The position numbers and the translations under genes were made by a program. Below, piece by piece: positions 25,129 through 35,141 of a DNA stretch of 64,000 nt. The notes beneath the pieces were generated by a model. That model saw nothing but the letters and a program-made list of their open reading frames with translations, was not told the DNA's origin and made no database searches. This DNA comes from Paenibacillus alkaliterrae (lineage in GTDB: Bacteria; Bacillota; Bacilli; Paenibacillales; Paenibacillaceae), in assembly GCF_021532375.1 (NCBI RefSeq), contig NZ_JAKGAP010000019.1:1-64000 (forward strand). The letters run 5' to 3'. The stretch's first letter is position 1, and every line of letters begins with the position of its first letter.

Positions 25129-26346
25129 TTAATCAGCCCCGTAAACCTCAATAACGCCAGCCGCGCCCATACCGCCGCCGATACACATCGTCACCATGCC
25201 AATTCCCCCTCCCCGCCGTCCCAGCTCATGGATAAGCGATACGGAAAGCTTCGTTCCGGTACAGCCGAGCGGATGTCCGAGCGCAATCGCCCCGCCGTTC
25301 ACATTCACGAGCCCGGGATCGATGCCGAGCTGTTCGATGATGGGCACGCATTGCGCCGCGAATGCTTCATTCAACTCGAATAAATCTACCTGATCGAGCG
25401 TAATGCCCGCCTTCTTCAAAGCCTTCGGCACCGCTTCGATCGGACCGATGCCCATTACCTCGGGAGCGACTCCGGCGACGCTGTAGCCGCGGAAAACAGC
25501 CAACGGCTTAAGGCCCAGCCCGGCTGCCCTCCCGCGGCTCATGACCATAACGGCCGCGGCTCCGTCGCTCATTTGCGAAGTGTTGCCCGCAGTAACCGTT
25601 CCTTCCCGGGCGAAGGATGGCTTAAGCGGAGCCAAGGACTGTACTGTCGTCTCCGGCCGGACACCCTCATCCTTATCGAAGGTGAACACCTTCTCCCATG
25701 GACGGCCCGCATCGTTAACGCCCGTCCGGCTGACCGTTAACGGTACGATCTCCTCCTGGAAGCGCCCGGCTGCAATAGCTGCGGCGGCTTTGTTATGGCT
25801 CGACGCCGCGAAAGCATCCTGCGCCTCGCGCGTAACGCCATAACGGCGGGCAACCTCCTCGGCTGTATGCCCCATGCCCATGTAGACCTCCGGCTTCGCA
25901 TCCACGATTGCCGGATGCGGCGACAGCTTGAAGCCGGACATGGGCACATGGCTCATGCTTTCAACGCCGCCGGCGGCAATAATATCCGCGTCGCCAAGCC
26001 GAATGCGCTCCGCCGCATAGGCGATCGCTTGCAGTCCCGACGCGCAAAACCGATTGATTGTAACGGCAGGCGTCGTAACCGGAAGGCCCGCGTACAGCGA
26101 AATAATGCGGGCAACGTTCAGCCCCTGCTCCCCTTCCGGCATGGCGCAGCCGATAATGACATCCTCGATGTGCTCCGGCGACAGCTCCGGCAGCCTCGCG
26201 AGCAGCCCCTGCAATACCGCGCGGCCGAGATCCTCGGCCCTCGTCTCCGCCAAGCTTCCCTTCGATGCTTTGCCTACCGCCGTCCGCACCGCAGCGACGA
26301 TAACGGCATCGCGTTCATGATCGGTAAATGGTGATGCAGCTGACAT
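25129..26346 (-). CDS. fadA: Acetyl-CoA C-acyltransferase (thiolase, FadA)
   Basis: A 405-residue 3-ketoacyl-CoA thiolase that cleaves the last beta-oxidation intermediate to acetyl-CoA. The nucleophile Cys is in [20 protein letters not shown]. The second active motifs are [19 protein letters not shown] (His-equivalent region), [18 protein letters not shown] and the acid/base Cys in [17 protein letters not shown]. The ATG at 26346 lies eight bases after AAAGGAGG; earlier in-frame codons extend into unrelated sequence over the FadN end. It is partner to FadN, with which it usually forms the trifunctional cycle. Confidence 0.95.
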   Translation of the reverse strand: MSAASPFTDHERDAVIVAAVRTAVGKASKGSLAETRAEDLGRAVLQGLLARLPELSPEHIEDVIIGCAMPEGEQGLNVARIISLYAGLPVTTPAVTINRFCASGLQAIAYAAERIRLGDADIIAAGGVESMSHVPMSGFKLSPHPAIVDAKPEVYMGMGHTAEEVARRYGVTREAQDAFAASSHNKAAAAIAAGRFQEEIVPLTVSRTGVNDAGRPWEKVFTFDKDEGVRPETTVQSLAPLKPSFAREGTVTAGNTSQMSDGAAAVMVMSRGRAAGLGLKPLAVFRGYSVAGVAPEVMGIGPIEAVPKALKKAGITLDQVDLFELNEAFAAQCVPIIEQLGIDPGLVNVNGGAIALGHPLGCTGTKLSVSLIHELGRRGGGIGMVTMCIGGGMGAAGVIEVYGAD

Positions 26347-26408
26347 GGCCATATCCTCCTTTCGTTTTCTAGCTGCGCAGCGGCTTGCCGCGACTGGCAA
26401 GGCAAATG

Positions 26409-28850
26409 CTAGTTGCGCAGCGGCTTGCCCGTCGCCAGCATGTGGCTCATGCGCTCCTGCGTTTTGCGCTCTCCGCAAAGGCTGAGGAACGCTTCGCATT
26501 CCAGATCGAGCAAATATTGCTCGCTCACCTCGGCGCCCGGCCGAATATCGCCGCCGGCCAGCACATGCGCGAGCTTGCCTGCGATCAATGCGTCATGCCC
26601 GCTAATATGCCCGCTCAGCCGCATCGCCTGCACCGCGACCTTCAGCACCGCTTTGCCCTCGCGGCCGGCAACGCGAATGCGTCCCTCCGCGGGCGCCGAA
26701 TAGCCCGCCCGGTCCAGCTCGAGCACCGCTCGCTTCGCCTCGGCGATCCGCGCCTCCTGCCGCATAATGACGCGATCCTGCGGCCGCATCAGCCCTAATC
26801 GGCCCACCTCATAGCCGCTTGTGGACGTTTTGGCCAGCGCGATCGTTTCGAACAAAGCATTTAAGTATGGTTGTATGTCTGCCCCATGCTTCCCGTTACC
26901 CGAGACGAGAGCCCGTTCAGCCGCCATCGCAGCCGCCTCCTTGCAGCCTCCGCCCGCAGGAATAAGGCCCACCCCCGTCTCCACCAAGCCAAAATAAGTT
27001 TCCGGCGAATAAATGATCTGATCCGCAGGCAAGCAGGCCTCCACACCGCCGCCAAGCGTCATCCGGTGCGGAGCCGCAACAACCGGCCGATCGAGCCGCT
27101 TCAGCTCCAGCATGCTGCTCTGGAAAAAACGGATAATATCTTCGACCTCATCCCACTCTCCGCTTTGCGCCTCCATGAGCAGGAGCATCAAATTCGCTCC
27201 GACGCAAAAGTTGCGTCCCTCGTTAGCGAGCACGAGCCCCCGCCAGTTTTGCTCCACCTCCTTCGCGCTTTGCCGAATTGCCGATAAAATATCACCGCCT
27301 ATCGCATTATTCTGCGAATGAAACTCCAGGCATACGACGTCGTCGCCTATGTCGATCAAGCTGGCGCCGGCCGTAGAAAGCACGGTTTTGCCGGAAGCTT
27401 TTAATGCCGCTAACGAAATCGTATCGGGTTCCTGCTCTTCCAACTTATAAGCGCCGCTTGCCGCATATGCCCGTTTATTGCTTTCCACTCTGTAAAAGCT
27501 CTGATGGCCGCCTGCGATCCAGGCCGTCACCCACGCCGGAACCTCCTCGCCCTCCTTCTGCATCTGCTGAACCGACCCCGGCAAACCGATCGCATCCCAC
27601 AGCTCGAACGGTCCAAGCTCCCAATTAAAGCCCCAGCGCATCGCCCGGTCGATGTCCTTGATGGAATCGGCAATGACGCCAACCTGGGCTGCCGAATAGA
27701 GCAGCGTTTTCTTGATCGTGGACCAGGCGAATTGCGCATAACGATCCTTCGGTTCGGTGTGAAGCAGCGCCTTCACCTTCTCCGCAGCGCCTTTGACAGC
27801 CTTAGACGCATCGATCACCGGCGAGCTTACGGAACGCTTCGGGCCATATTCGAGCGTCTCCAGCTGAAGCGACTCGATCACGCTGCCCCCTTTTCCCTTC
27901 ACCTTCTTATAAAAGCCCGCTCCCGCCTTCTCCCCCAAGCGTCCGGCTGCGACCAGCCGCTCAAGCAGCGCCGGCCTGGCGAAAGCGGCCTGCTCGACGG
28001 CATCCGTGCTGCGTTCGCGCACATTATCCACGACATGCAGCAGCGTATCGAGACCAACGAGATCAAGCATGCGGAACGTCGCCGTCTTCGGCCTGCCCAT
28101 AGCAGGACCGGTCAGCGCGTCGGCCTCCTCAATCGTCAATCCAAATCGCAATGTTTCCTCCAGCGTCACCAGCATGCCGAAGGTGCCTATCCGGTTTGCG
28201 ATAAAGTTAGGCGTATCCTTTGCGATAACGACCCCTTTGCCAAGCCGCCGCTCGCACACCTCGCTTAGGAGCTGCACGATTTCGGGGGCCGTGTCTGCGG
28301 CAGGCACGATCTCCACAAGCTTCATATAACGAGGCGGATTGAAAAAATGGGTGACCGCAAAATGCTGCCGAAACTCCGCGCTCCTCCCCTCCGCCATGGA
28401 AGCCGCCGACAAGCCCGAGGTGTTCGTGCTGACAATGGTTCCCGGCTGACGGACCGATTCGATCAGAGCGAACACATCCCGCTTAATGTCCAGCCGCTCG
28501 ACGACGGCCTCGACGATCCAATCGACATCTCCGAGCGCTGACAGATGATCGGACAAATTGCCCGGCGTAATGCGCGACGCCCAAGACGGGTCATAAAGCT
28601 GCGCAGGCTGCGCCTTGCCCATTCGCGCGACGGCCGCGCTTGCCAGCCGACTGCGCACCTTGGCATCCGCAAGCGTCAGTCCCTGCTTCTCCTCCTCCGC
28701 CGTGAGCGCTTGCGGCACAACGTCCAGCAGCACGACGCGCATGCCCGCATTCGCCAGATGAGCGGCAATTCCCGCTCCCATTACGCCGGAACCGATTACG
28801 GCCGCTCTGCGTATAGAGCCGGCGTTTTTGTGCGATGATTTAATCGTCAT
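26409..28850 (-). CDS. fadN: 3-hydroxyacyl-CoA dehydrogenase / enoyl-CoA hydratase (FadN)
   Basis: An 813-residue bifunctional enzyme performing hydration and NAD-dependent oxidation in beta-oxidation. The NAD-binding Rossmann fold opens the protein ([26 protein letters not shown]) and the dehydrogenase continues with [15 protein letters not shown] and [19 protein letters not shown]. The hydratase domain follows at about 520-720 ([43 protein letters not shown]). Domain order (dehydrogenase first) is that of B. subtilis YusL/FadN. The ATG at 28850 lies six bases after GGAGG. Start of the core fadNAE unit. Confidence 0.96.
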   Translation of the reverse strand: MTIKSSHKNAGSIRRAAVIGSGVMGAGIAAHLANAGMRVVLLDVVPQALTAEEEKQGLTLADAKVRSRLASAAVARMGKAQPAQLYDPSWASRITPGNLSDHLSALGDVDWIVEAVVERLDIKRDVFALIESVRQPGTIVSTNTSGLSAASMAEGRSAEFRQHFAVTHFFNPPRYMKLVEIVPAADTAPEIVQLLSEVCERRLGKGVVIAKDTPNFIANRIGTFGMLVTLEETLRFGLTIEEADALTGPAMGRPKTATFRMLDLVGLDTLLHVVDNVRERSTDAVEQAAFARPALLERLVAAGRLGEKAGAGFYKKVKGKGGSVIESLQLETLEYGPKRSVSSPVIDASKAVKGAAEKVKALLHTEPKDRYAQFAWSTIKKTLLYSAAQVGVIADSIKDIDRAMRWGFNWELGPFELWDAIGLPGSVQQMQKEGEEVPAWVTAWIAGGHQSFYRVESNKRAYAASGAYKLEEQEPDTISLAALKASGKTVLSTAGASLIDIGDDVVCLEFHSQNNAIGGDILSAIRQSAKEVEQNWRGLVLANEGRNFCVGANLMLLLMEAQSGEWDEVEDIIRFFQSSMLELKRLDRPVVAAPHRMTLGGGVEACLPADQIIYSPETYFGLVETGVGLIPAGGGCKEAAAMAAERALVSGNGKHGADIQPYLNALFETIALAKTSTSGYEVGRLGLMRPQDRVIMRQEARIAEAKRAVLELDRAGYSAPAEGRIRVAGREGKAVLKVAVQAMRLSGHISGHDALIAGKLAHVLAGGDIRPGAEVSEQYLLDLECEAFLSLCGERKTQERMSHMLATGKPLRN

Positions 28851-28902
28851 AGGCACCCTCCTTCTAATTTTGCGATGACTTGATCAGCCGATGGCAGCTA
28901 AC

Positions 28903-29045
28903 AAGCTCCTTATGTTGGATTTCTCCAGTAACTTTACTCTCCCAAGCCACTTTTGGCGCGCTATGTTGGACTAATCCAGTAACTTCGCCCTCCCAAGCCA
29001 CTTTTGGCGCGTTATGTTGGATTAATCCAGTAACTTCGCCCTTTC
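28903..29045. repeat. Dispersed repeat cluster (three half-units)
   Basis: TATGTTGGATTTCTCCAGTAAC, GCGCTATGTTGGACTAATCC and GCGTTATGTTGGATTAATCC follow each other 64 bases apart, linked by identical CCCTCCCAAGCCACTTTTGG spacers. It fills the gap between fadF and fadN. Confidence 0.8.
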
Positions 29046-29100
29046 TCACCCCAACCGGCTAGCTGTTCTTACTTTGCCAGCCTTGCTCCGCTAGCCGCAC

Positions 29101-31338
29101 TCAGCCGCCAAACACACTCTCGGCCAGCAGCTCCGCTACGTCCCGCGCGATGACACGGTCATCGGCAGACAATGCTTTCAATCCGTCCTCCATCATCGTC
29201 AAGCAATACGGGCAGGCCGAGCTGATTACCGAAGGCTTCACTTCCAGCGCTTGAGCGGTGCGGGCATGGTTGATGCGCGTCCCCGAATGCTCCTCCATCC
29301 ACATCAGCCCTCCCCCGGCGCCGCAGCACATCCCATTTGAGCGCGAGCGCTCCATCTCCTCAATGGTTACGCCAGGTATGGCGCGCAGCAGGCTGCGCGG
29401 CGCTTCATACGTATCGTTATAGCGGCCGAGGTAGCAGGAATCGTGTACGGTTACGCGTTCATCGATCGTGTTGACCGGGCGCAAAGCTCCATCCTCCAGC
29501 AGCCGGGCCAGCAGCTCCGTGTGATGCTCTACCGTCACATCCGGACTTAGGCCGAAGTCGGGGTATTCATTTTTGAACGTGTTAAACGTATGAGGACAGG
29601 CGGTAACGATCCGCGTTACGCCGTATTTGCTGAGCGTTTCGATATTTTCCCGGCACAGCTCCTGAAAAAGCAGCTCGTTCCCGATCCGCCTTGCCGTATC
29701 GCCGGAGCTTTTCTCCTCCATGCCAAGCGCCCCGAAGCTGACGCCCGCATGATCGAGCAAACGGACCAAATCATATAGGACGCGGCGGCTGCGCATATCA
29801 TAAGAGCCCATCGAGCCTGCCCACAGCAGAATGTCCGCTCTTCGCCCCTGCCGTTTCAGCTCCTGGAGCGTCTCTACCCGTATACCGGTTCGGCTCTCGC
29901 ATTCAGTAATCCAAGCGGCGCGTTCAGCACGCGGCAGACCCCATGGATTACTTTGCCGCTCGATGTTTTGCAGCGCGCGCTGGCCGTCGGATGGCAGCCG
30001 GCCTTCCATGAGCACGAGATAGCGGCGCATATCAATGATTTTATCAACATGCTCATTGCCAACGGGACATTGCTCCTCGCAATTGCGGCATGTCGTGCAT
30101 GCCCAAAGCTCTTCCTCGGTCATCACCTCGCCGACAAGCTCCACCTCCTCCGGCTTGCTCGCCTCGCGCTTGCTCCATGCGCCTGCTTGCGCGGCCATCG
30201 TCGGCGCGATAGTCGTGCTCCCTTCAGCGGCAGCCTCCCAGGCCGGAAGCACCCCTCCCATCAAATGAGCATGGGGCTCGCTTGCTTTCTTTTGCAAGAG
30301 ACCGGCCGGAAGCCACGGCGACTTCGACGTGATCGCAGCTCCCTTCTCCGTCAGGTGATCCCGCAGCTTCACGATCAGATGCATCGGCGATAAAATTTTA
30401 CCGGTGCTCGACGCCGGACATACGTTCGTGCAGCGCCCGCATTCGACGCATGCGTACAGGTCGAGCAGCTGCTTTTGCGTAAAATGCTCCACTTTCCCCG
30501 TTCCGAAGGACTCCGCCTCCTCGTCCTCCAAATTGAGCGGAGTAAGCCGGCCCGGCGGCGTGCTGCGCCGAAACCACAGGTTGACCGGAGCGGTGAGCAG
30601 ATGGAAATGCTTCGACTGCGGCACATAGACGAGAAAGCTAAGCAGCACGACAAGATGCAGCCACCAAAACAGCTCGAACCCCGTATGCGCGGCGGAGCTC
30701 TGAGGCTGAACGCCCGCGTCATTCAGCAGACCCGCCAGCGGCGCGCTTACCGGAGCATAGCCTGGATCCACGGCGTGATGGGAGCTAACGCCTGCAGACA
30801 GCCGCTCGAACGCCAGACTAAGCAGGATGGTGAGCATCAGCGAGCCGATAAACCACATGACAAGCGATGGCTTCCAGCCGCGCTTTAGCCGAGGCAGCTT
30901 CTCGCCGTAACGGCGGAATGCGCCGTATAGAACGGCCGCCAGCACGAGCGTAACAGTTATTTCCTGCGACCAGGAAAACCACTCATAATAAGGCAGCGGA
31001 AGCGGCACGCCTCCGTTCAGCCCTTTCCAAATCAGGTCCAGCGCTCCGAACTGAAGCACAATAAAGCCATAAAAATAAACCAAATGCATGATCCCGCTTC
31101 TCACGTCGTTCAGCAGCTTGCGATGGCCGAACACTTGAGCGCTGAAGCTGCTTTTGCTGCCGCGCTTCCGTTGATACCGTTCAAATACAACCGGCACGCC
31201 AAGCCGGATATACGAAACCCTCCTCAAAACGACCGCCGTGAACATCCAAACCGACAATGACACAATGGCAGCGAACAAGAACCATTTTCCCCAAAAAATC
31301 GTATGCTCGAGCGTCAAAGCTGACCAAAGCGAAACCAT
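29101..31338 (-). CDS. fadF: Membrane Fe-S oxidoreductase of beta-oxidation (FadF/YwjF type)
   Basis: A 745-residue membrane protein predicted to take electrons from reduced ETF into the respiratory chain, replacing ETF-quinone oxidoreductase. The N-terminal 300 residues contain several membrane helices of NarI/cytochrome-b type. Two 4Fe-4S clusters follow (CVECGRCTNVCPAS and CTTCRNCEEQCPVGNEHVDK). The C-terminus has two CCG domains typical of heterodisulfide-reductase-like proteins (HDSCYLGRYNDTYEAPR with CCGAGGG; ISSACPYCLTMMEDG). The ATG at 31338 (MVSLWSAL) follows AAGGAGGG. It is the first gene of the leftward fad operon, divergent from etfBA. Confidence 0.9.
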   Translation of the reverse strand: MVSLWSALTLEHTIFWGKWFLFAAIVSLSVWMFTAVVLRRVSYIRLGVPVVFERYQRKRGSKSSFSAQVFGHRKLLNDVRSGIMHLVYFYGFIVLQFGALDLIWKGLNGGVPLPLPYYEWFSWSQEITVTLVLAAVLYGAFRRYGEKLPRLKRGWKPSLVMWFIGSLMLTILLSLAFERLSAGVSSHHAVDPGYAPVSAPLAGLLNDAGVQPQSSAAHTGFELFWWLHLVVLLSFLVYVPQSKHFHLLTAPVNLWFRRSTPPGRLTPLNLEDEEAESFGTGKVEHFTQKQLLDLYACVECGRCTNVCPASSTGKILSPMHLIVKLRDHLTEKGAAITSKSPWLPAGLLQKKASEPHAHLMGGVLPAWEAAAEGSTTIAPTMAAQAGAWSKREASKPEEVELVGEVMTEEELWACTTCRNCEEQCPVGNEHVDKIIDMRRYLVLMEGRLPSDGQRALQNIERQSNPWGLPRAERAAWITECESRTGIRVETLQELKRQGRRADILLWAGSMGSYDMRSRRVLYDLVRLLDHAGVSFGALGMEEKSSGDTARRIGNELLFQELCRENIETLSKYGVTRIVTACPHTFNTFKNEYPDFGLSPDVTVEHHTELLARLLEDGALRPVNTIDERVTVHDSCYLGRYNDTYEAPRSLLRAIPGVTIEEMERSRSNGMCCGAGGGLMWMEEHSGTRINHARTAQALEVKPSVISSACPYCLTMMEDGLKALSADDRVIARDVAELLAESVFGG

Positions 31339-31405
31339 ATGCCCCGCCCTCCTTGTATGCCGTTTCGTGTAACCAGCATGTATGCGCAAAGTAGTCGGAC
31401 AAGCA

Positions 31406-31419
31406 TTAAAGCGCTTACA
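31406..31419. promoter_or_regulatory. Putative cre site (CcpA operator) between fadF and etfB
   Basis: TTAAAGCGCTTACA matches the cre consensus TGWAANCGNTNWCA at all but one defined position and has a palindromic AAGCGCTT centre. It lies 68 bases upstream of the fadF start and 160 upstream of etfB. Carbon catabolite repression of fad genes by CcpA is known in B. subtilis. Its effect here is inferred. Confidence 0.55.
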
Positions 31420-31578
31420 TAAAAAGCCGCGGTGCTCCATGTATATGAGCCTTCAATCGCGAACATGCCGCGCAGACCTCGAATCCAGACGGTCTATTCG
31501 CCCGCCGGCCGACATATCGTAGCACTGATGGACAGTGTTTGGGGCAACAAAAATATCGATACAAGTGAGGGAGCTTCT

Positions 31579-32430
31579 ATGCTGAAAATAGTGGTGCTTC
31601 TCAAGCAAACGTTCGATACCGAGGAGAAAATAATCGTGACGCCGGAGGGCGTGGACGATAGGGATGCCAAGTTCGTCATCAACCCTTACGACGAATATGC
31701 GCTAGAGGAAGCGATTCGGCAGCGGGAACTGCTGGGCGGACAGGTCATTGTCGTCACCTGCGGTCCCGAGCGTTCCCAAGAGGCGCTCCGCACTGCGCTG
31801 GCGATCGGGGCCGATGAAGCGATTCGGCTGGACGGCTCTTCCCTGCCCGATGACAGTTATTCGATTGCGTCGGCCCTCGCTGCAGTCATTGAACCGCTAA
31901 AGCCCGATCTGGTGCTGGCCGGCTTATTCGCGGTAGACAGCGGCTCCGGAAGCGCAGCTCTGCAGGTGGCGGAGCGCCTCGGCCTGCCGCATGCATCGGC
32001 TGTGGTGAAGGCAGCGATTTTGTCAGCCGCCGAGCTGGACGCCTTGCCGGCGGCGGGAACGCCGCTGCAGGCCGCTGGGCAGAGAGCCGAACGGTACGCT
32101 TTAGTCGAACGGGATGTCGAAGGCGATACGGAAACGGTATCGATCCCCCTGCCTGCGCTCATTACCGCGCAGCAAGGGCTTAACGAGCCGCGTTATCCGT
32201 CGCTGCCCGGCATTATGAAAGCGAAGCGGAAGCCTTTTCGCACGGTGAAGGCTTCCGAGCTTTTTGGCGGTGCCGGCTCTGCACCGCTGGATAGCGCAGC
32301 TCCGCGAACGGTTCGCACGCAACTGCTTCCGCCGCCGCCGCGCGCGGCCGGCAAGCGCATTGCGGGCGGGCCCGCCGAACAAGCGGCTGCGCTTGTGGAG
32401 CTGCTTCGGACGGAGGCGAAGCTGCTGTGA
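31579..32430 (+). CDS. etfB: Electron transfer flavoprotein, beta subunit
   Basis: A 283-residue EtfB. The start MLKIVVLLKQTFDTEEKIIV is chosen because GAGGGAG precedes it; the upstream in-frame extension covers promoter sequence. Typical features are FVINPYDEYALEEAIRQRE, VVTCGPERSQEALRTALAIGADEAIRLDG and the family signature region GLNEPRYPSLPGIMKAKRKP. With EtfA it carries FAD and AMP and accepts electrons from acyl-CoA dehydrogenase. The C-terminal tail is unusually long and Ala/Pro/Arg-rich, and its last codons are duplicated in the spacer that follows. Confidence 0.95.
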   Translation: MLKIVVLLKQTFDTEEKIIVTPEGVDDRDAKFVINPYDEYALEEAIRQRELLGGQVIVVTCGPERSQEALRTALAIGADEAIRLDGSSLPDDSYSIASALAAVIEPLKPDLVLAGLFAVDSGSGSAALQVAERLGLPHASAVVKAAILSAAELDALPAAGTPLQAAGQRAERYALVERDVEGDTETVSIPLPALITAQQGLNEPRYPSLPGIMKAKRKPFRTVKASELFGGAGSAPLDSAAPRTVRTQLLPPPPRAAGKRIAGGPAEQAAALVELLRTEAKLL

Positions 32431-32462
32431 GGCGGGTCCGCGGAACAAGCGGCTGCGCTTGT
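32365..32462 (+). repeat. 66-bp offset duplication at the etfB 3' end
   Basis: The 32 bases at 32365-32396 recur at 32431-32462 with two differences (shared GAACAAGCGGCTGCGCTTGT). The second copy begins right after the stop codon. The offset is 66 bases, so the repeat would have kept the reading frame. Confidence 0.8.
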
Positions 32463-32573
32463 AAATTTATATAGCTTACAGGCAGAATGTCCTGAGCGTG
32501 TTCAAAGTTGCTAGTTTAGTTGGAGAATGGCACAAGTGTGTGCTGCAACGATACGGGAGAGGAGCTAACACCG

Positions 32574-33566
<993 letters not shown>

Positions 33567-33595
33567 TGTCCAGCCTAAGCAAGCGCATAAAAATA

Positions 33596-33624
33596 GGGAG
33601 AACCCGTCACTCGGGTCCTCCCAC
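33596..33624 (+). terminator. Hairpin after etfA
   Basis: GGGAGAACCCG pairs with CGGGTCCTCCC. The T-run is weak, so this is a probable terminator only. Confidence 0.5.
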
Positions 33625-33639
33625 CTTCACAAACCCTGT

Positions 33640-33735
33640 TTAGTTACTGGAAATGTCCAATATAGCGCCTCATCCGAACGCCAAAGTCGCAGAGTTACTG
33701 GAAAAGTCCAATATAGCGCCCTCCCGTACTGCCAC
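33640..33735. repeat. Dispersed repeat, two units in reverse orientation
   Basis: AGTTACTGGAAATGTCCAATATAGCGCC and a second AGTTACTGGAAAAGTCCAATATAGCGCC are the reverse complement of the element at 28.9 kb (GGCGC-TAT-x-TTGGA). They are 59 bases apart. Confidence 0.75.
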
Positions 33736-33789
33736 CAGCGACTAGCCAATTTCCAGGTTTCTGGGCTCCGAGCGAGGACCCAGAATTAT

Positions 33790-33846
33790 GGGTTTACCTG
33801 TTTATAGGTTTACCTGTTTTCGGGTTTACCTGTTTTCGGGTTTACA
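33790..33846. repeat. Short tandem repeat, about 17-bp unit
   Basis: GGTTTACCTGTTT is repeated three times and followed by a fourth partial GGTTTAC, separated by ATA, TCG and TCG. It lies between etfA and the SRAP gene. Confidence 0.85.
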
Positions 33847-33864
33847 GCTTCCCACCGCACCAGC

Positions 33865-34536
33865 TCAAGCAAAGTCCGGCCGGATTTCCCGAATGCAGTC
33901 CGGCGACTCGTACAGGTCGTCATGCACCGCATTGGTGACGGGATAGGCACGCATCAGATAGGAGTCCATCGCCTCCAGATGCTTGCGCAGTCCGCTGAAT
34001 TCCTTTATGCGCGGGTTGAGCCAATCCTCGATACCCTCCTCGTCCAAAATAACAGGAACCCGAGGCTGCCAAACGGACATCGCGCCGGTCGATGCGGCCG
34101 TGAGCATGGTAAAGGCGCGCACCTCCTTGCCGTTCACGTTTCTCCAGCAGTCGTATATGCCGGCAATGCCGAATAATGGCTGGCTCGGGATGACGATGTG
34201 CATAGCACGCGGGTCGCGCTCCTTCCCGAACTGCTTTTGCCCGAAGAAGCCGCTGCAAGGCAGTATGCACCGCTGTCTACGCAGCATTCGCTCCAAGAAG
34301 GGCTTCTCTGACAGTGTGACGTGATCCGCATTCACCGAATCTTTTGCCCAAAAAGGGAACAGCCCCCATCTCGACTCCTGCATCGAACGTTGATCGAAAC
34401 GATCGTTCATCACAATCGACACGGTTTGTGTCGGCGCCACGTTGAACCGATTCGTATATCCCCGAATAACCTTTTTTACCTGAAACATATCCACCATATC
34501 GCCAATATCAGCCGTTAACGAAAACCGTTCAATCAT
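33865..34536 (-). CDS. SRAP-family (YedK/HMCES-like) protein lacking catalytic residues
   Basis: A 223-residue SOS-response-associated-peptidase fold. Conserved parts are RFNVAPTQTVSIV, RWGLFPFWAKD, ILPCSGFFGQ and YPVTNAVHDD. Active YedK/HMCES proteins start MCGRF, and the exposed Cys2 forms a DNA-protein crosslink with abasic sites. Here the start is MIERFSLTAD, so Cys2 is replaced. The Glu of GFYEW is replaced too (GFFGQ), and the His expected in IHxRMP is Gln (WQPRVP). No upstream in-frame codon could restore MCGRF. It may still bind single-stranded or abasic DNA without crosslinking. It is a single gene with a GGGTGG site; the GTG three codons upstream is an alternative start. Confidence 0.85.
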   Translation of the reverse strand: MIERFSLTADIGDMVDMFQVKKVIRGYTNRFNVAPTQTVSIVMNDRFDQRSMQESRWGLFPFWAKDSVNADHVTLSEKPFLERMLRRQRCILPCSGFFGQKQFGKERDPRAMHIVIPSQPLFGIAGIYDCWRNVNGKEVRAFTMLTAASTGAMSVWQPRVPVILDEEGIEDWLNPRIKEFSGLRKHLEAMDSYLMRAYPVTNAVHDDLYESPDCIREIRPDFA

Positions 34537-34656
34537 CGCGACCACCCTTTACACGTTGTTTGAACCAGTTTTTGTTAAAAGATATTAAATTATTCACGTT
34601 TACTGAATCCCCATCCGCAATACATTCGATCATTGGTTCGTATTTTAAATTCTGTG

Positions 34657-34842
34657 TTACTCGCCGCTATTCCGCAATAACGGACCGCCTGTGTCCACTC
34701 CTTTACAATCCAGCGCCTTCTGCTGTTCTATGGTAAAGGTGACTCGCAGTTTGGATAGTCCCGTATGTTCGTTGATGTAGATGGCCCTAGACTTACCTTG
34801 AATGTCCATGAATAGTTTTGTCCATTCTTCAGGGTTGAACAT
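34657..34842 (-). CDS. Small hypothetical protein
   Basis: A 61-residue soluble protein, MFNPEEWTKLFMDIQGKSRA with later LRVTFTIEQQKALDCKGVDTGG. AAAGGAG is well placed before the ATG. I recognise no domain. A palindromic cre-like AAAGCGCTTT lies immediately upstream of the ribosome site, so it might be carbon-regulated. It stands alone. Confidence 0.55.
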   Translation of the reverse strand: MFNPEEWTKLFMDIQGKSRAIYINEHTGLSKLRVTFTIEQQKALDCKGVDTGGPLLRNSGE

Positions 34843-34858
34843 ATGACCAGCTCCTTTT

Positions 34859-34872
34859 TGAAAGCGCTTTAT
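34859..34872 (-). promoter_or_regulatory. Cre-like palindrome before the small gene at 34657
   Basis: TGAAAGCGCTTTAT has a perfect 10-base palindrome AAAGCGCTTT but two mismatches to the cre consensus at its end. It lies between an AT-rich promoter-like region and the ribosome site. Confidence 0.3.
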
Positions 34873-35048
34873 ATATATAAAAATATTATGCTCTGGAAAC
34901 GCGGTTCATGCATTCCTCTACATCCTCCACAAATCATCTTGCCTGATTTCAGGATCGATTTTCCTCAAGGCATCCAAGATTTTCTTCATTGTTCGTCCGG
35001 TTGGCATGCGGCTCTATCGATGGATGAAACGGAAGCTATACAAGCGAA
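34873..35048. other. Intergenic region
   Basis: No supported gene. A minus-strand frame MPTGRTMKKILDALRKIDPE (about 29 codons) looks sensible but has no ribosome binding site and may be a remnant. Confidence 0.3.
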
Positions 35049-35088
35049 AACCCACCGTGTAATTAGGTTGGCCGCCTAACGGTGGGTA
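35049..35088. terminator. Terminator-like hairpin after the AraC gene
   Basis: ACCCACCGT and ACGGTGGGT form a perfect stem; on the minus strand it is followed by TTTTCG. Confidence 0.65.
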
Positions 35089-35141
35089 TCGCTTGGATTC
35101 ATTCTATGCGCTTCGCAGGGTTCCCAAGAAATCATCATACC

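Noticed and set aside
34843..35079. 78-codon plus-strand frame
   Set aside because: No ribosome site, no recognisable product, and it runs through the AraC terminator hairpin.
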